Shown here in pieces: positions 1-6,449 of a stretch of DNA of 6,449 nt. The notes under the pieces are model-generated. The model ran no database searches, had not been told where the DNA came from, and saw nothing but the letters and a program-made list of their open reading frames with translations. The stretch lies in contig DNPJ01000111.1 of assembly GCA_003501485.1 (NCBI GenBank), forward strand, positions 1 to 6,449. Reading direction: 5' to 3'. The translations under genes and the position numbers were made by a program. Origin of the DNA: Bacillota bacterium. Its GTDB lineage: Bacteria > Bacillota_I > Bacilli_A > RFN20 > CAG-826. Numbering within the stretch: the stretch's first letter is position 1; the number at the start of each line of letters is the position of its first letter.

Positions 1-3
1 TAG

Positions 4-76
4 AATCCACAATAGAATTCACATCTTTTTTGCTCTTATTTTCTTGCAAATCCACATAAATCCACAATAGAATTCA
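4..76. repeat. Intergenic 18-bp direct repeat
   Basis: AATCCACAATAGAATTCA occurs exactly at 4-21 and 59-76, and its first eight bases recur at 49-56. The copies lie directly downstream of the lipoprotein stop at 87-89. Positions 1-6 (TAGAAT) also match the inside of the repeat, so the window edge may cut a longer array. The remaining bases of 1-86 show no gene. Function is unknown. Confidence 0.7.
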
Positions 77-86
77 AAGAGCCATT

Positions 87-377
87 TTATTTAGCCAAAA
101 CAGCACTCACTGTTGCGCCATTATTCGATACGAAAGAAACATCTTTCATGTAATATGTATCAGTGGCGTTTAGCCAGAAACCAAGGAATAATTTTTCACC
201 TGCTTTAAGGTAAATTCTTCCTAATGATACATTTGTATAATCATTAGAATTAATTTCACTTGTTAATGTGACATAATTATCACTTGAATCATTGCCAACT
301 TCGCTAACAATACCATATTGGAATTTGCTTCCTTCAGCAATTGATTGAGGAAATTGATTTTGTTGAAGCTTCGCTAA
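87..377 (-). pseudogene. Out-of-frame 3' end of the lipoprotein gene (rest of module E)
   Basis: This frame is open from 377 down to a TAA at 87-89 and has no start codon of its own with a ribosome binding site. Its translation, including FQYGIVSEVGNDSS and GRIYLKAGEKLFLGFW, continues module E. It aligns with module D of the same protein, where GIVSALGSDPN and GSLNIIPGE occupy the same places. The frame is closed on its 5' side by a TGA at 378-380, and the main frame stops at 334-336. The shift therefore lies between 337 and 377. One base too many in the given sequence explains it, for example in the run of four A (358-361, minus strand). It is the natural end of the lipoprotein rather than a separate gene. 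Whether the shift is real or a sequencing error cannot be decided here. Confidence 0.85.
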
Positions 378-3159
378 TCATAGACATATTAATTAATAAG
401 CATGTATCTTTATCAACAGTGAAATATGATTTTACATGATTAATTGCAAATCCTGCAGGAATAGAACTTACTTTGATAACATTTTCATCGTTGTATGTTG
501 TTTTATAATCGGTGATATGAACATCATAGCAGCTATCCGCAAAATTAAGTGAAGTGGTTTTAAGTTCTTCGCATGTACAATTAAATGCACATTCACCACA
601 TTTATTGGCACATCCACCGCAGAAAGAGCATGTATGTCCTTCAGCGTTTTTGACATTTTTAACGCCTTGAAGAGTTATATTACTATCGGCAACTAACTTA
701 ATATTAGTGATTGTTATATCTGCACTTAAATCACCAATCCATGTTGCGAATCCACCAATTTCGCCAGGAATAATATTTAATGAACCAACATAAACGTCAG
801 TTGTACTTGTAGAAGAAAGACTAACAGTTGTATTAACATTGCTAAGTCTTGTATTTGGGTCACTGCCTAAAGCACTAACAATACCAAGTTGAGTATATCC
901 TGAGCCACTTCTAATTGAGAAGCTTTGTCCATCTGCACCTTTTACTTGAAGATAAACAGCAACTGTAGCTACCTTATCGGTAACAAAATAGGATTTAAAA
1001 TGGAATAAATGACCGCTAACAGCATGTCCGACAAGTCCATCAGATGTAACATCGCTATACAAACCAGGTTCATGATTTGCATATGTATATGTTGACATTG
1101 GAAGAAGTGTTTCTTTTGTTTTTGGACAATTACATTTTTCTAAACATGCTGGTTCTTGGCATTCTTCATTTGTGCATTTTCCACAAATAGGGCAAATAGA
1201 TGTACAAACATGTGGAGTAAATGGGAATGTTAGTTCCACATCTTGACTTGTATAAATATCAAGTGAACGAATTTGAATGTTTCCGCTCCAACCTTGGAGC
1301 CACATTTTAATGGAATTGTAATTTCCATCACTTCCGTATGGAACTAAATCAACGATACCGAGTTTAACGCTAACAAATTCTTCACTATTTGGAATATTGG
1401 CAATCAAATTTGTTTCTGCACCAGTTAACCCATTAATAAATTTAATAACGTTTTGTCCATCAACCCCACTAACATTAAGACCAGAAGAGGCTTTAATAGT
1501 TAAATATAAAGCAGCCTTTGATGCCTTGCTTGACTTAATATTAAAGACAAGGTGGTTGATATTAGCGCTACTTCCAACGAGTTGGAAATAATCGTTTTCT
1601 ACATCAATACCATCATTCACATTTGCATCAGCGCCTGTGTAGACATAGTTATTAGCGTTGACTGCTTTAAATGAAGCGTTTTGAAGGGCACCACATGTGC
1701 ATTTTTCTAAACATTCGTCTTCTTCACATGCTGCATTTTGACAATGTCCACAAATAGGACAAATAGATGTGCATAAATGGATTGGGGCTTTAGTAATTAC
1801 ATTCTCAACAGTTTCAAGAGCAATACCACCTAACGAGAATGAATACTGTATTTGATTAACAGCGGACCAACCTATAACGATTGTGTTTGTACCAGCAACA
1901 ACATTAACTAAGCCTACTTTAATATCATGCATTTCTGCGCTATTACCTTGGATCGTCATAGCGGTATAAACTGTCTTACTTAATATTCCAGTCTTACTAT
2001 CATTATCCCAATCAGCTTTAGTTCCGCTATTGACATAAATTCTAAAATAGTCACAAACAGCCCATGAAGCAACATTGTTTTCACTGATATTGACGCTTAA
2101 TAAAGCATTGCCGGCTTTTTCGGCATTAAATTTAAACTTAACATATCCATATCCGTAAGGATTAACATTCATCATCACATTATTAACCAAACTGATATCG
2201 CCATATGCTGTTGCGCTATCTTTAACGTCTAATTCGTAATTTGTTTTGACACATGTACATTTTTCGCTGCATGAAGTGAATTTGCATGTTTCATCTGTAC
2301 ACTTTCCACAAATATCGCATAAATGTTGGCATGTGTGAGGAGGTTCAACAAGTTTGACTTCACCAAAAGAATAAATTAACAATTGTTTAAAGTTAACACC
2401 TGGATGGCTTGTTTTAGAGTAATCATAAGTAATAGTAATTTTATTATCACCACTTACTAAATCGTATTCACCAATTTCAACATCGTAATATGTTTTCCAC
2501 ATCTCTCCTTCAGCAGGAATTGTAGCAGCAGAATCAGCTTGTTTAACACCATTGATAGATAATGAATAAATATCTTTAACAGCTGTAAGTACTTGGCGAG
2601 TTGAAATGTTGTATCCAATTTTTACCTTTTCCTCTTTGCCAATGTGAACTGTATATTCAATCGATAATACGTCACCAGTAAGAGCACCGATTCCATCATT
2701 GGTTTTTGAACCATTTGTAACAACACGGTAATCATTACTTTCAAATATATATTTATCTGGAATTGGAGTTGAATCAACTACATTTACTGTAACGCTGTCA
2801 AATTTACTCATATCAGAAACAGAGACAGCTTTAACAGTTGTTGTACCAACCTTTTTAGCGGTAACAATACCATCTTTAACGCTTGCAACGCTAGAATTTG
2901 TCGATATCCAATTAAGAGTTTTATCGGATGCATTTTCTGGTAGTACACTCGCTACTAAAGTGGCATTAGTTTCACCATAAAGGTCTAGATTTAATTCGCT
3001 TTGACTTATTTCTACGCTTTCAACAGGAACAGTTTCTTCCGTTATTGTAGTCGTTGTAGTTGTTGTTGACCCTGATGAAGAAGGTTCAGAAGGGTTTTCA
3101 CCACATGAAGAAAGAAGGACGAGCGAACATAAAATCGTAAATAATTTTTTAAATTTCAT
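334..3159 (-). CDS. Surface lipoprotein with Ig-like domain and repeated carbohydrate-binding-like modules (frameshifted near 3' end)
   Basis: Predicted lipid-anchored surface protein with no catalytic domain seen; probably binds glycans for the neighbouring hydrolase (inference). The ATG at 3157-3159 has AAAGGAG six bases upstream. Residues 1-19 are a type II signal peptide: KFKK, a hydrophobic core, and lipobox LSSC with Cys19 as the lipidated residue. A Ser/Thr linker (about 27-43) leads to a bacterial Ig-like group 2 domain (about 46-129). Five sandwich modules follow: A 137-270, B 304-458, C 490-648, D 679-838, E from 864. They are separated by cysteine-rich linkers at 275-303, 461-489, 650-678 and 842-863. 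A and B match the last two modules of the upstream enzyme; C, D and E resemble one another. As the sequence reads, translation ends at TGA 334-336 inside module E (941 residues). Removing one base would extend it to TAA at 87-89, 1023 residues. The gene lies 30 bp after the hydrolase and is probably co-transcribed. Confidence 0.88.
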   Translation of the reverse strand: MKFKKLFTILCSLVLLSSCGENPSEPSSSGSTTTTTTTITEETVPVESVEISQSELNLDLYGETNATLVASVLPENASDKTLNWISTNSSVASVKDGIVTAKKVGTTTVKAVSVSDMSKFDSVTVNVVDSTPIPDKYIFESNDYRVVTNGSKTNDGIGALTGDVLSIEYTVHIGKEEKVKIGYNISTRQVLTAVKDIYSLSINGVKQADSAATIPAEGEMWKTYYDVEIGEYDLVSGDNKITITYDYSKTSHPGVNFKQLLIYSFGEVKLVEPPHTCQHLCDICGKCTDETCKFTSCSEKCTCVKTNYELDVKDSATAYGDISLVNNVMMNVNPYGYGYVKFKFNAEKAGNALLSVNISENNVASWAVCDYFRIYVNSGTKADWDNDSKTGILSKTVYTAMTIQGNSAEMHDIKVGLVNVVAGTNTIVIGWSAVNQIQYSFSLGGIALETVENVITKAPIHLCTSICPICGHCQNAACEEDECLEKCTCGALQNASFKAVNANNYVYTGADANVNDGIDVENDYFQLVGSSANINHLVFNIKSSKASKAALYLTIKASSGLNVSGVDGQNVIKFINGLTGAETNLIANIPNSEEFVSVKLGIVDLVPYGSDGNYNSIKMWLQGWSGNIQIRSLDIYTSQDVELTFPFTPHVCTSICPICGKCTNEECQEPACLEKCNCPKTKETLLPMSTYTYANHEPGLYSDVTSDGLVGHAVSGHLFHFKSYFVTDKVATVAVYLQVKGADGQSFSIRSGSGYTQLGIVSALGSDPNTRLSNVNTTVSLSSTSTTDVYVGSLNIIPGEIGGFATWIGDLSADITITNIKLVADSNITLQGVKNVKNAEGHTCSFCGGCANKCGECAFNCTCEELKTTSLNFADSCYDVHITDYKTTYNDENVIKVSSIPAGFAINHVKSYFTVDKDTCLLINMSMISEASTKSISSINC
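571..636 (-). repeat. Divergent cysteine-rich linker 4 of the lipoprotein
   Basis: Residues 842-863, only 22 long with seven cysteines: H-x-C-x2-C-G-x-C-x3-C-x2-C-x3-C-x-C. It sits at the expected boundary between modules D and E and keeps the opening H-x-C, the CGxC core and the closing C-x-C, so it is a shortened member of the same set. Confidence 0.75.
1126..1212 (-). repeat. Cysteine-rich linker 3 of the lipoprotein
   Basis: Residues 650-678 have the same eight-cysteine spacing and are the closest relative of linker 2 (CTSICPICG and CLEKC in both). It lies between modules C and D. Confidence 0.87.
1693..1779 (-). repeat. Cysteine-rich linker 2 of the lipoprotein
   Basis: Residues 461-489 have the same eight-cysteine spacing as linker 1 and contain CTSICPICG, which recurs in linker 3. 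It lies between modules B and C. Confidence 0.87.
1786..2751 (-). repeat. Shared module-linker-module cassette, lipoprotein copy (modules A and B)
   Basis: Residues 137-458 of the lipoprotein. Module A begins YIFESNDYRVVTNGSK and module B ends FSLGGIALETVENVITK. The cassette in the upstream hydrolase matches it from end to end. The beta-sandwich pattern (opening strand with Asp-Tyr, SINGV strand, W-x2-Y, G-x-N-x-I-x-I near the end) resembles carbohydrate-binding modules of the CBM6/CBM35 kind. That family assignment is by pattern only. Confidence 0.8.
2251..2337 (-). repeat. Cysteine-rich linker 1 of the lipoprotein
   Basis: Residues 275-303 contain H-x-C-x3-C-x2-C-G-x-C-x4-C-x4-C-x3-C-x-C with eight cysteines. 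It lies between modules A and B and follows a VEPP linker, as SEPE precedes the hydrolase copy. Confidence 0.87.
2773..3024 (-). other. Bacterial Ig-like (BIG_2-type) domain of the lipoprotein
   Basis: Residues about 46-129 show the usual pattern of this fold: VESVEIS at the start, LVASVLPENASDKTLNW, then a short strand with VASVKDGIVTAKKVGTTTVKA and a final VTVNV. Such domains are common spacers in secreted Bacillota surface proteins. Here it lies between the lipid anchor with its Thr-rich linker and the first sandwich module, so it probably lifts the binding modules off the membrane. Confidence 0.85.
3046..3066 (-). repeat. Thr-codon run in the lipoprotein linker
   Basis: Seven consecutive Thr codons (residues 32-38), mostly ACA, ACT and ACG, just after the lipidated cysteine. 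This is a flexible, possibly glycosylated spacer. The codons vary, so it is a weak substrate for replication slippage. Confidence 0.7.
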
Positions 3160-3165
3160 GTATTT

Positions 3166-3172
3166 CTCCTTT
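3166..3172 (-). promoter_or_regulatory. Ribosome binding site of the lipoprotein gene
   Basis: On the minus strand this reads AAAGGAG, a near-perfect Shine-Dalgarno sequence, with six bases (AAATAC) before the ATG at 3157-3159. It fixes the start of the lipoprotein. The whole gap between the genes is only 30 bp (3160-3189) and shows no hairpin or promoter, which supports translation from a shared transcript with the hydrolase. Confidence 0.9.
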
Positions 3173-3189
3173 ATGAATTTATGATGAGA

Positions 3190-6100
3190 TTATTTAACTG
3201 TAATGGTGTTATTTACAGTTGTTAATCTAACATCCTTTAATGAGAAGGCATAAGCGCTATTACCAACGCCGGTCCAACCGATAACAATTTTATTGTCGCC
3301 TTCATTTAAATCGATAAGACCAATTTCGATTGTGTCAAAAACTTGAGAAGATCCTGAAACAGTCATCGCTGTATATTTTCCTTTTGAAAGAACCTTGCTT
3401 TTGTCACCACTTTCATAATCTTCAGTTGAACCATCGTTAACCCAGATTCTGAAATAATCACATACAGGCCATACATCAGTGGAATTGCGCGAAATTGTTA
3501 TAGCAAGTTTCGCTGCACCATTTGTGGATGAAGAAATGCTATATGCGACATATCCATAATTATATGTAGTGTCTAATTCAACGATATCTTTTGATGAATT
3601 ATAATTGAGGTGACCATAGATGGTTGAATATTGATCTGCGCCAATCACGTATTCATCTCTAACACATTTACACTTATTATCGCGGCAGGAAGAGAATAAA
3701 CAATTATCATCAAGACAGCCGCCACAAACAGAACAAACATGTGAACAACTATGTTCAGGTTCGCTTAATGAAAGTAATTTATTTGAATAGAAAACAATGT
3801 TCCTAAAGTTTGTTGTTGGAACACCAGCGTTATTGGTGTTGTTCCAATCATACTCAATGTGGATATTATTATTTCCTTTATTTAATTTGACATTTCCAAA
3901 GAAAACTGTCGAATAATTTGTCCATGGTGAACCGCCTGTTGGCATATTTCCGTTTGCAGTCAAACTTTCACCGTTAATCCAGGTTTCATAAATTGTATTA
4001 ATCGGAGTAATAAAACCACTAGCAGTTGAAACAGTATAGAATAATGGATATGTTCCATCTTCTTCTGCATTAATAATGTAGTCAATATTTAATGTACAGT
4101 TTTCAGGTGATACATAATAAGCTCCAATGCAATTTTCATTTGAGTTTTTACCACCATTAGTGACAACACGATAATCGATAGCGTCAAAAGTATAAGCCTT
4201 ATATTCTATATAATTTGGACGAGTTGCGCTTACCTGAGTAATGTTTGCTTTTGTATAAAGAGAAACACTTCTAAGGTTAAGGCTAACTCCTGGATTTGGT
4301 TCAACATAAATAAATGAAACACAGTTATAGCCCTTATTTATTTCAATTTCACCTAAATCAATATAGAAATATTCGGTCCAAAGTTCTCCAACACTTGTAA
4401 CACTGCTAGTGTAATAAGGAACTCCATTAACATATGGTTTGAAAGTATCCATAATTGATCTAGTAACATTTGAGCCACTTATATTTATAGTTAATAAAGC
4501 GGTAGTTTTGCCACTTGCTTCAAATCCAAAGACGTATTCATTTTCATAGTTTTCACCACGAATTCCGATACATTGCTCTTCATTATTGACACCTTTTGTG
4601 TCAGCGTCAAAATATCCTAAACCATCAGTAACTTTAAATTCGTAACTTGTTGGATATTCATTTAAAATATTTTCGCTTTGTTCTTGATCGTTCTTTAAGT
4701 TGTCTTGAACTACGCCACTTGTCAAAGAAACACCTAAGAATATCGCTAGTCCAGCACAAACAGCACTCATAAATGAAGCACCAGAAATAAGCTCAATCTT
4801 TTTATATTTCTTTTCATTGTTAATATCAGCTTCATATAAAGTTATATATTTTTCTTTATCTTTAAAATAGAAGACAAGTGAAATCGCTAATCCGATAATA
4901 GAAAGACCAGCAAGAATTCCGCTTACAATTCTAAGAGCTGTAATCGCGTTAATCCATGGAGGAGTAACAGTTATAATTTGTGTATTACTGCTCGTTCCAT
5001 TCATAATCGCAGAATTAACATAAGAATAAAGCATGCGGTGTGCACTTTCTCTTACCGCTAAAACAACTTTTGGATTGTTTTTAAATCCGTCGAAGTGTAA
5101 CCAGGAACCGCCATCCATCCAATAGTCAACACCAGCAATAACTGCTTCTGCACGAGCATTTGGAGTTGTCATATATTCTTGGTCAAAGGCGGAATCAGTC
5201 TCAACAAATCCTTTGAAATTCCATTCTTTTCTTAAAATATCATCCATTAAACCGACACATGCACCGACATATCTAGTGCCTAGACGAGCAAATGAGGCCA
5301 TAATTGAACTAATTTTTGTGGAATTAAAAGCCATTTCCCATCCTTTAAGATATATTTCTCTTGCGCTTTGCTCATTTAAGAATGTGGCCACACCACATCT
5401 ATTCATTTCTTGGTCGTTGAATGCAAAGTGTTTTGCGCAAACCATAATACCTTTGTCTTCGATTCCTTTGCATTCGGCTGTAAGCATTTTTCCAGACATA
5501 AATGGGTCTTCACTATAATATTCAGCGTTACGACCACCATAGGGTGTACGATGCATATCAGCACTTGGACCATATAATTGATGAACACCTTTATGGAGGC
5601 ATTCATTTCCAAATATATTGCCCATTTTTTCGATAAGTTCAGTGTTAAATGTGCTACTTGCAACATTGCTGGCAGGATAGCCAATGCCTTGAGCAACCCC
5701 ATTAAGGATTAAACCGAATGTTCCATCACGAGAAACACCACTTGGAGCATTGATGCTTGTCAATGAATGAAGCGTTAAATATCCTCCAGATGTAAGATTA
5801 TTTAAATCTGCCCATGAAAGTTGATTCAATAAATCGTCCCAAATTGGATCGTCATAGTCATATCCACGAAGCATAATAAGCGATAGTCTTCTTCTTTTAA
5901 GATCAGCAAATTGACTTAAGAATTCATCGCTAACTGTGACTTGATCCATGATAGGCATTTCAAGCCCTTCTCCACTGTCGATGGCGTGATCATATTGCAT
6001 ATCATAAACCATTGTTGAATTATTACAGTTGAGTGAAATTGGGGCAGTCGGATAAGTTGATGCCCAGTTTGAACGAGACAAATATGTTATCGATTGATCA

Positions 6101-6449
6101 TCTTTTGTGCCGTTATAAACATTCAAATCTGAAGTTGATGAAAGCTGATTTTTAATTTCATAACCAGTGTGTTCACTGACTGAAAATGTTTCAAAATCAT
6201 CGTTTTCAATGCTTATTTTATATGCTAATGAAGAATTACCATTTGTGCTTTCTCCGGTTGAAGAAACCATTCCGTTAGATGAAGAATAGCCCTTACTAGC
6301 TAGAATATTATTTAATGCATCATGGCTATCTTTGCCAATTGATAAGTAATAGTCACCTTTTTCTAAGATGTATGTTTCTTTACCGTATGCATCGTATGTT
6401 TTTAGTTCTGAACCTTTAACAGTCAATGAATATTGTTTTGTTTCGTTAG
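3190..6449 (-). CDS. GH3 glycoside hydrolase, permuted type, membrane hairpin and three C-terminal sandwich modules (5' partial)
   Basis: Probable beta-glycosidase removing sugars from glycan ends outside the cell. The frame runs off the right edge, so the true start is not visible. Residues are numbered from the TTG codon at 6426, which is not a credible start. Residues 1-46 resemble the GH3 FnIII-like part (YDAYGKETY, GDYYLSIG). Residues 85-125 hold SEHTGYEIKNQ and TYLSRSNW, seen in permuted GH3 enzymes. The TIM barrel covers about 190-475: GGRNAEYYSEDP at 298-308, KHFAFNDQE at 332-340 (K332/H333, substrate binding) and GFVETDS at 407-412, where D411 is the likely nucleophile. The acid/base residue should lie in the sandwich domain beyond the window. 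Two hydrophobic segments (494-520, 547-573) form a membrane hairpin. Three beta-sandwich modules follow (about 593-725, 745-891, 922-1078), with a cysteine-rich linker at 892-921. The order sandwich/FnIII then barrel is known from some Bacillota beta-glucosidases. The substrate cannot be read from the sequence; the family is certain, the permuted order very likely. Confidence 0.9.
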   Translation of the reverse strand, partial: NETKQYSLTVKGSELKTYDAYGKETYILEKGDYYLSIGKDSHDALNNILASKGYSSSNGMVSSTGESTNGNSSLAYKISIENDDFETFSVSEHTGYEIKNQLSSTSDLNVYNGTKDDQSITYLSRSNWASTYPTAPISLNCNNSTMVYDMQYDHAIDSGEGLEMPIMDQVTVSDEFLSQFADLKRRRLSLIMLRGYDYDDPIWDDLLNQLSWADLNNLTSGGYLTLHSLTSINAPSGVSRDGTFGLILNGVAQGIGYPASNVASSTFNTELIEKMGNIFGNECLHKGVHQLYGPSADMHRTPYGGRNAEYYSEDPFMSGKMLTAECKGIEDKGIMVCAKHFAFNDQEMNRCGVATFLNEQSAREIYLKGWEMAFNSTKISSIMASFARLGTRYVGACVGLMDDILRKEWNFKGFVETDSAFDQEYMTTPNARAEAVIAGVDYWMDGGSWLHFDGFKNNPKVVLAVRESAHRMLYSYVNSAIMNGTSSNTQIITVTPPWINAITALRIVSGILAGLSIIGLAISLVFYFKDKEKYITLYEADINNEKKYKKIELISGASFMSAVCAGLAIFLGVSLTSGVVQDNLKNDQEQSENILNEYPTSYEFKVTDGLGYFDADTKGVNNEEQCIGIRGENYENEYVFGFEASGKTTALLTINISGSNVTRSIMDTFKPYVNGVPYYTSSVTSVGELWTEYFYIDLGEIEINKGYNCVSFIYVEPNPGVSLNLRSVSLYTKANITQVSATRPNYIEYKAYTFDAIDYRVVTNGGKNSNENCIGAYYVSPENCTLNIDYIINAEEDGTYPLFYTVSTASGFITPINTIYETWINGESLTANGNMPTGGSPWTNYSTVFFGNVKLNKGNNNIHIEYDWNNTNNAGVPTTNFRNIVFYSNKLLSLSEPEHSCSHVCSVCGGCLDDNCLFSSCRDNKCKCVRDEYVIGADQYSTIYGHLNYNSSKDIVELDTTYNYGYVAYSISSSTNGAAKLAITISRNSTDVWPVCDYFRIWVNDGSTEDYESGDKSKVLSKGKYTAMTVSGSSQVFDTIEIGLIDLNEGDNKIVIGWTGVGNSAYAFSLKDVRLTTVNNTITVK
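3193..4194 (-). repeat. Shared module-linker-module cassette, hydrolase copy
   Basis: Residues 745-1078, the C-terminal end of the hydrolase. It begins YTFDAIDYRVVTNGGK, against YIFESNDYRVVTNGSK in the lipoprotein. Further matches include VCDYFRIWVNDG against VCDYFRIYVNSG, LSKGKYTAMTV against LSKTVYTAMTI, and NKIVIGWTGV against NTIVIGWSAV. The similarity extends through the cysteine linker, so the unit was duplicated as a whole. A further, more distant module of the same kind lies just before it (about 4252-4650), sharing GELWTEY and NPGVSLN with module A. Confidence 0.85.
3664..3753 (-). repeat. Cysteine-rich linker, hydrolase copy
   Basis: Residues 892-921 contain eight cysteines as H-x-C-x3-C-x2-C-G-x-C-x4-C-x4-C-x4-C-x-C. 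It separates two sandwich modules. Spacing differs from the lipoprotein copies only by one extra residue before the final C-x-C. Confidence 0.85.
4708..4947 (-). other. Membrane hairpin inside the GH3 protein
   Basis: Residues 494-520 (4867-4947) and 547-573 (4708-4788) are long hydrophobic stretches with Gly and Ala, such as GILAGLSIIGLAISLVF and AVCAGLAIFLGVSL. The 26 residues between them are highly charged and Lys-rich (KDKEKY, NEKKYKKIE), as expected for a cytoplasmic loop by the positive-inside rule. If so, the catalytic barrel before the hairpin and the binding modules after it both face outside, and the protein is tethered mid-chain. Confidence 0.75.

Noticed and set aside
4..76. CRISPR array
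   Set aside because: There are only two full repeats of 18 bp with a partial copy between them, and no regular spacers or cas genes.
31..82. Inverted repeat GCTCTT (31-36) and AAGAGC (77-82) as a terminator
   Set aside because: The six-base stem spans a 40-base loop, and on the gene's strand the stem is followed by A residues rather than a U tract.
468..656. Minus-strand open frame of 62 codons
   Set aside because: It overlaps linker 4 and module E in another frame. The cysteine pattern and module homology belong to the lipoprotein frame.
1397..1591. Plus-strand open frame of 64 codons
   Set aside because: It is antisense to lipoprotein module C and has no supporting start signal.
571..3753. 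Cysteine-rich units as iron-sulfur ferredoxin domains
   Set aside because: The spacing does not fit the C-x2-C-x2-C-x3-C-P pattern, and the units lie in secreted parts of the proteins.
5213..5518. Plus-strand open frame of 101 codons
   Set aside because: It lies wholly inside the conserved GH3 barrel on the other strand, shows no ribosome binding site, and has no recognisable protein features.
5403..5702. Minus-strand open frame of 99 codons
   Set aside because: It is a shifted frame across the GH3 barrel, whose motifs (SEDP, KHFAFNDQE) are read in the main frame.
6424..6426. TTG as the start codon of the hydrolase
   Set aside because: The frame stays open to the window edge, the codon has no ribosome binding site, and it falls inside the FnIII-like part. 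The gene is simply cut by the window.

Overview
The window is AT-rich and holds two large genes on the minus strand that read as one operon. Reading 5' to 3' on that strand, the first is the 3' part of a multidomain glycoside hydrolase family 3 (GH3) enzyme (3190 to the right edge, 5' end outside the window). After a 30-bp gap comes a surface lipoprotein (start 3159, stop 334 as the sequence reads, or 87 if one frameshift is corrected). TGA acts as a stop, Trp is TGG, the ribosome binding site is AAAGGAG, and the lipoprotein has a type II signal peptide and a bacterial Ig-like domain. Together these suggest a low-GC Bacillota, probably a gut or rumen carbohydrate degrader using the standard code. 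The exact lineage is inference.

The GH3 enzyme appears to have the permuted domain order known from some Bacillota beta-glucosidases, in which the C-terminal sandwich and FnIII-like part precede the TIM barrel. Here the FnIII-like part and the whole TIM barrel are visible. Behind the barrel lie a predicted membrane hairpin and three beta-sandwich modules that look carbohydrate-binding. The lipoprotein has an Ig-like domain followed by five further beta-sandwich modules.

The main observation is that the two neighbours share an approximately 320-residue cassette (sandwich module, eight-cysteine linker, sandwich module) with clear sequence similarity. The cysteine-rich linker occurs five times in the window: once in the enzyme and four times in the lipoprotein, the last copy being divergent. 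This suggests a two-component cell-surface glycan system, with a membrane-held hydrolase and a lipid-anchored binding protein of matching specificity.

The last module of the lipoprotein is split by a one-base frameshift between 337 and 377. The lost 3' part is still readable and homologous to the preceding module, so the lesion is recent or a sequencing or assembly error. The left edge (1-86) is non-coding and carries an 18-bp exact direct repeat with a third partial copy. No convincing terminator, RNA gene, CRISPR array or mobile element was seen.
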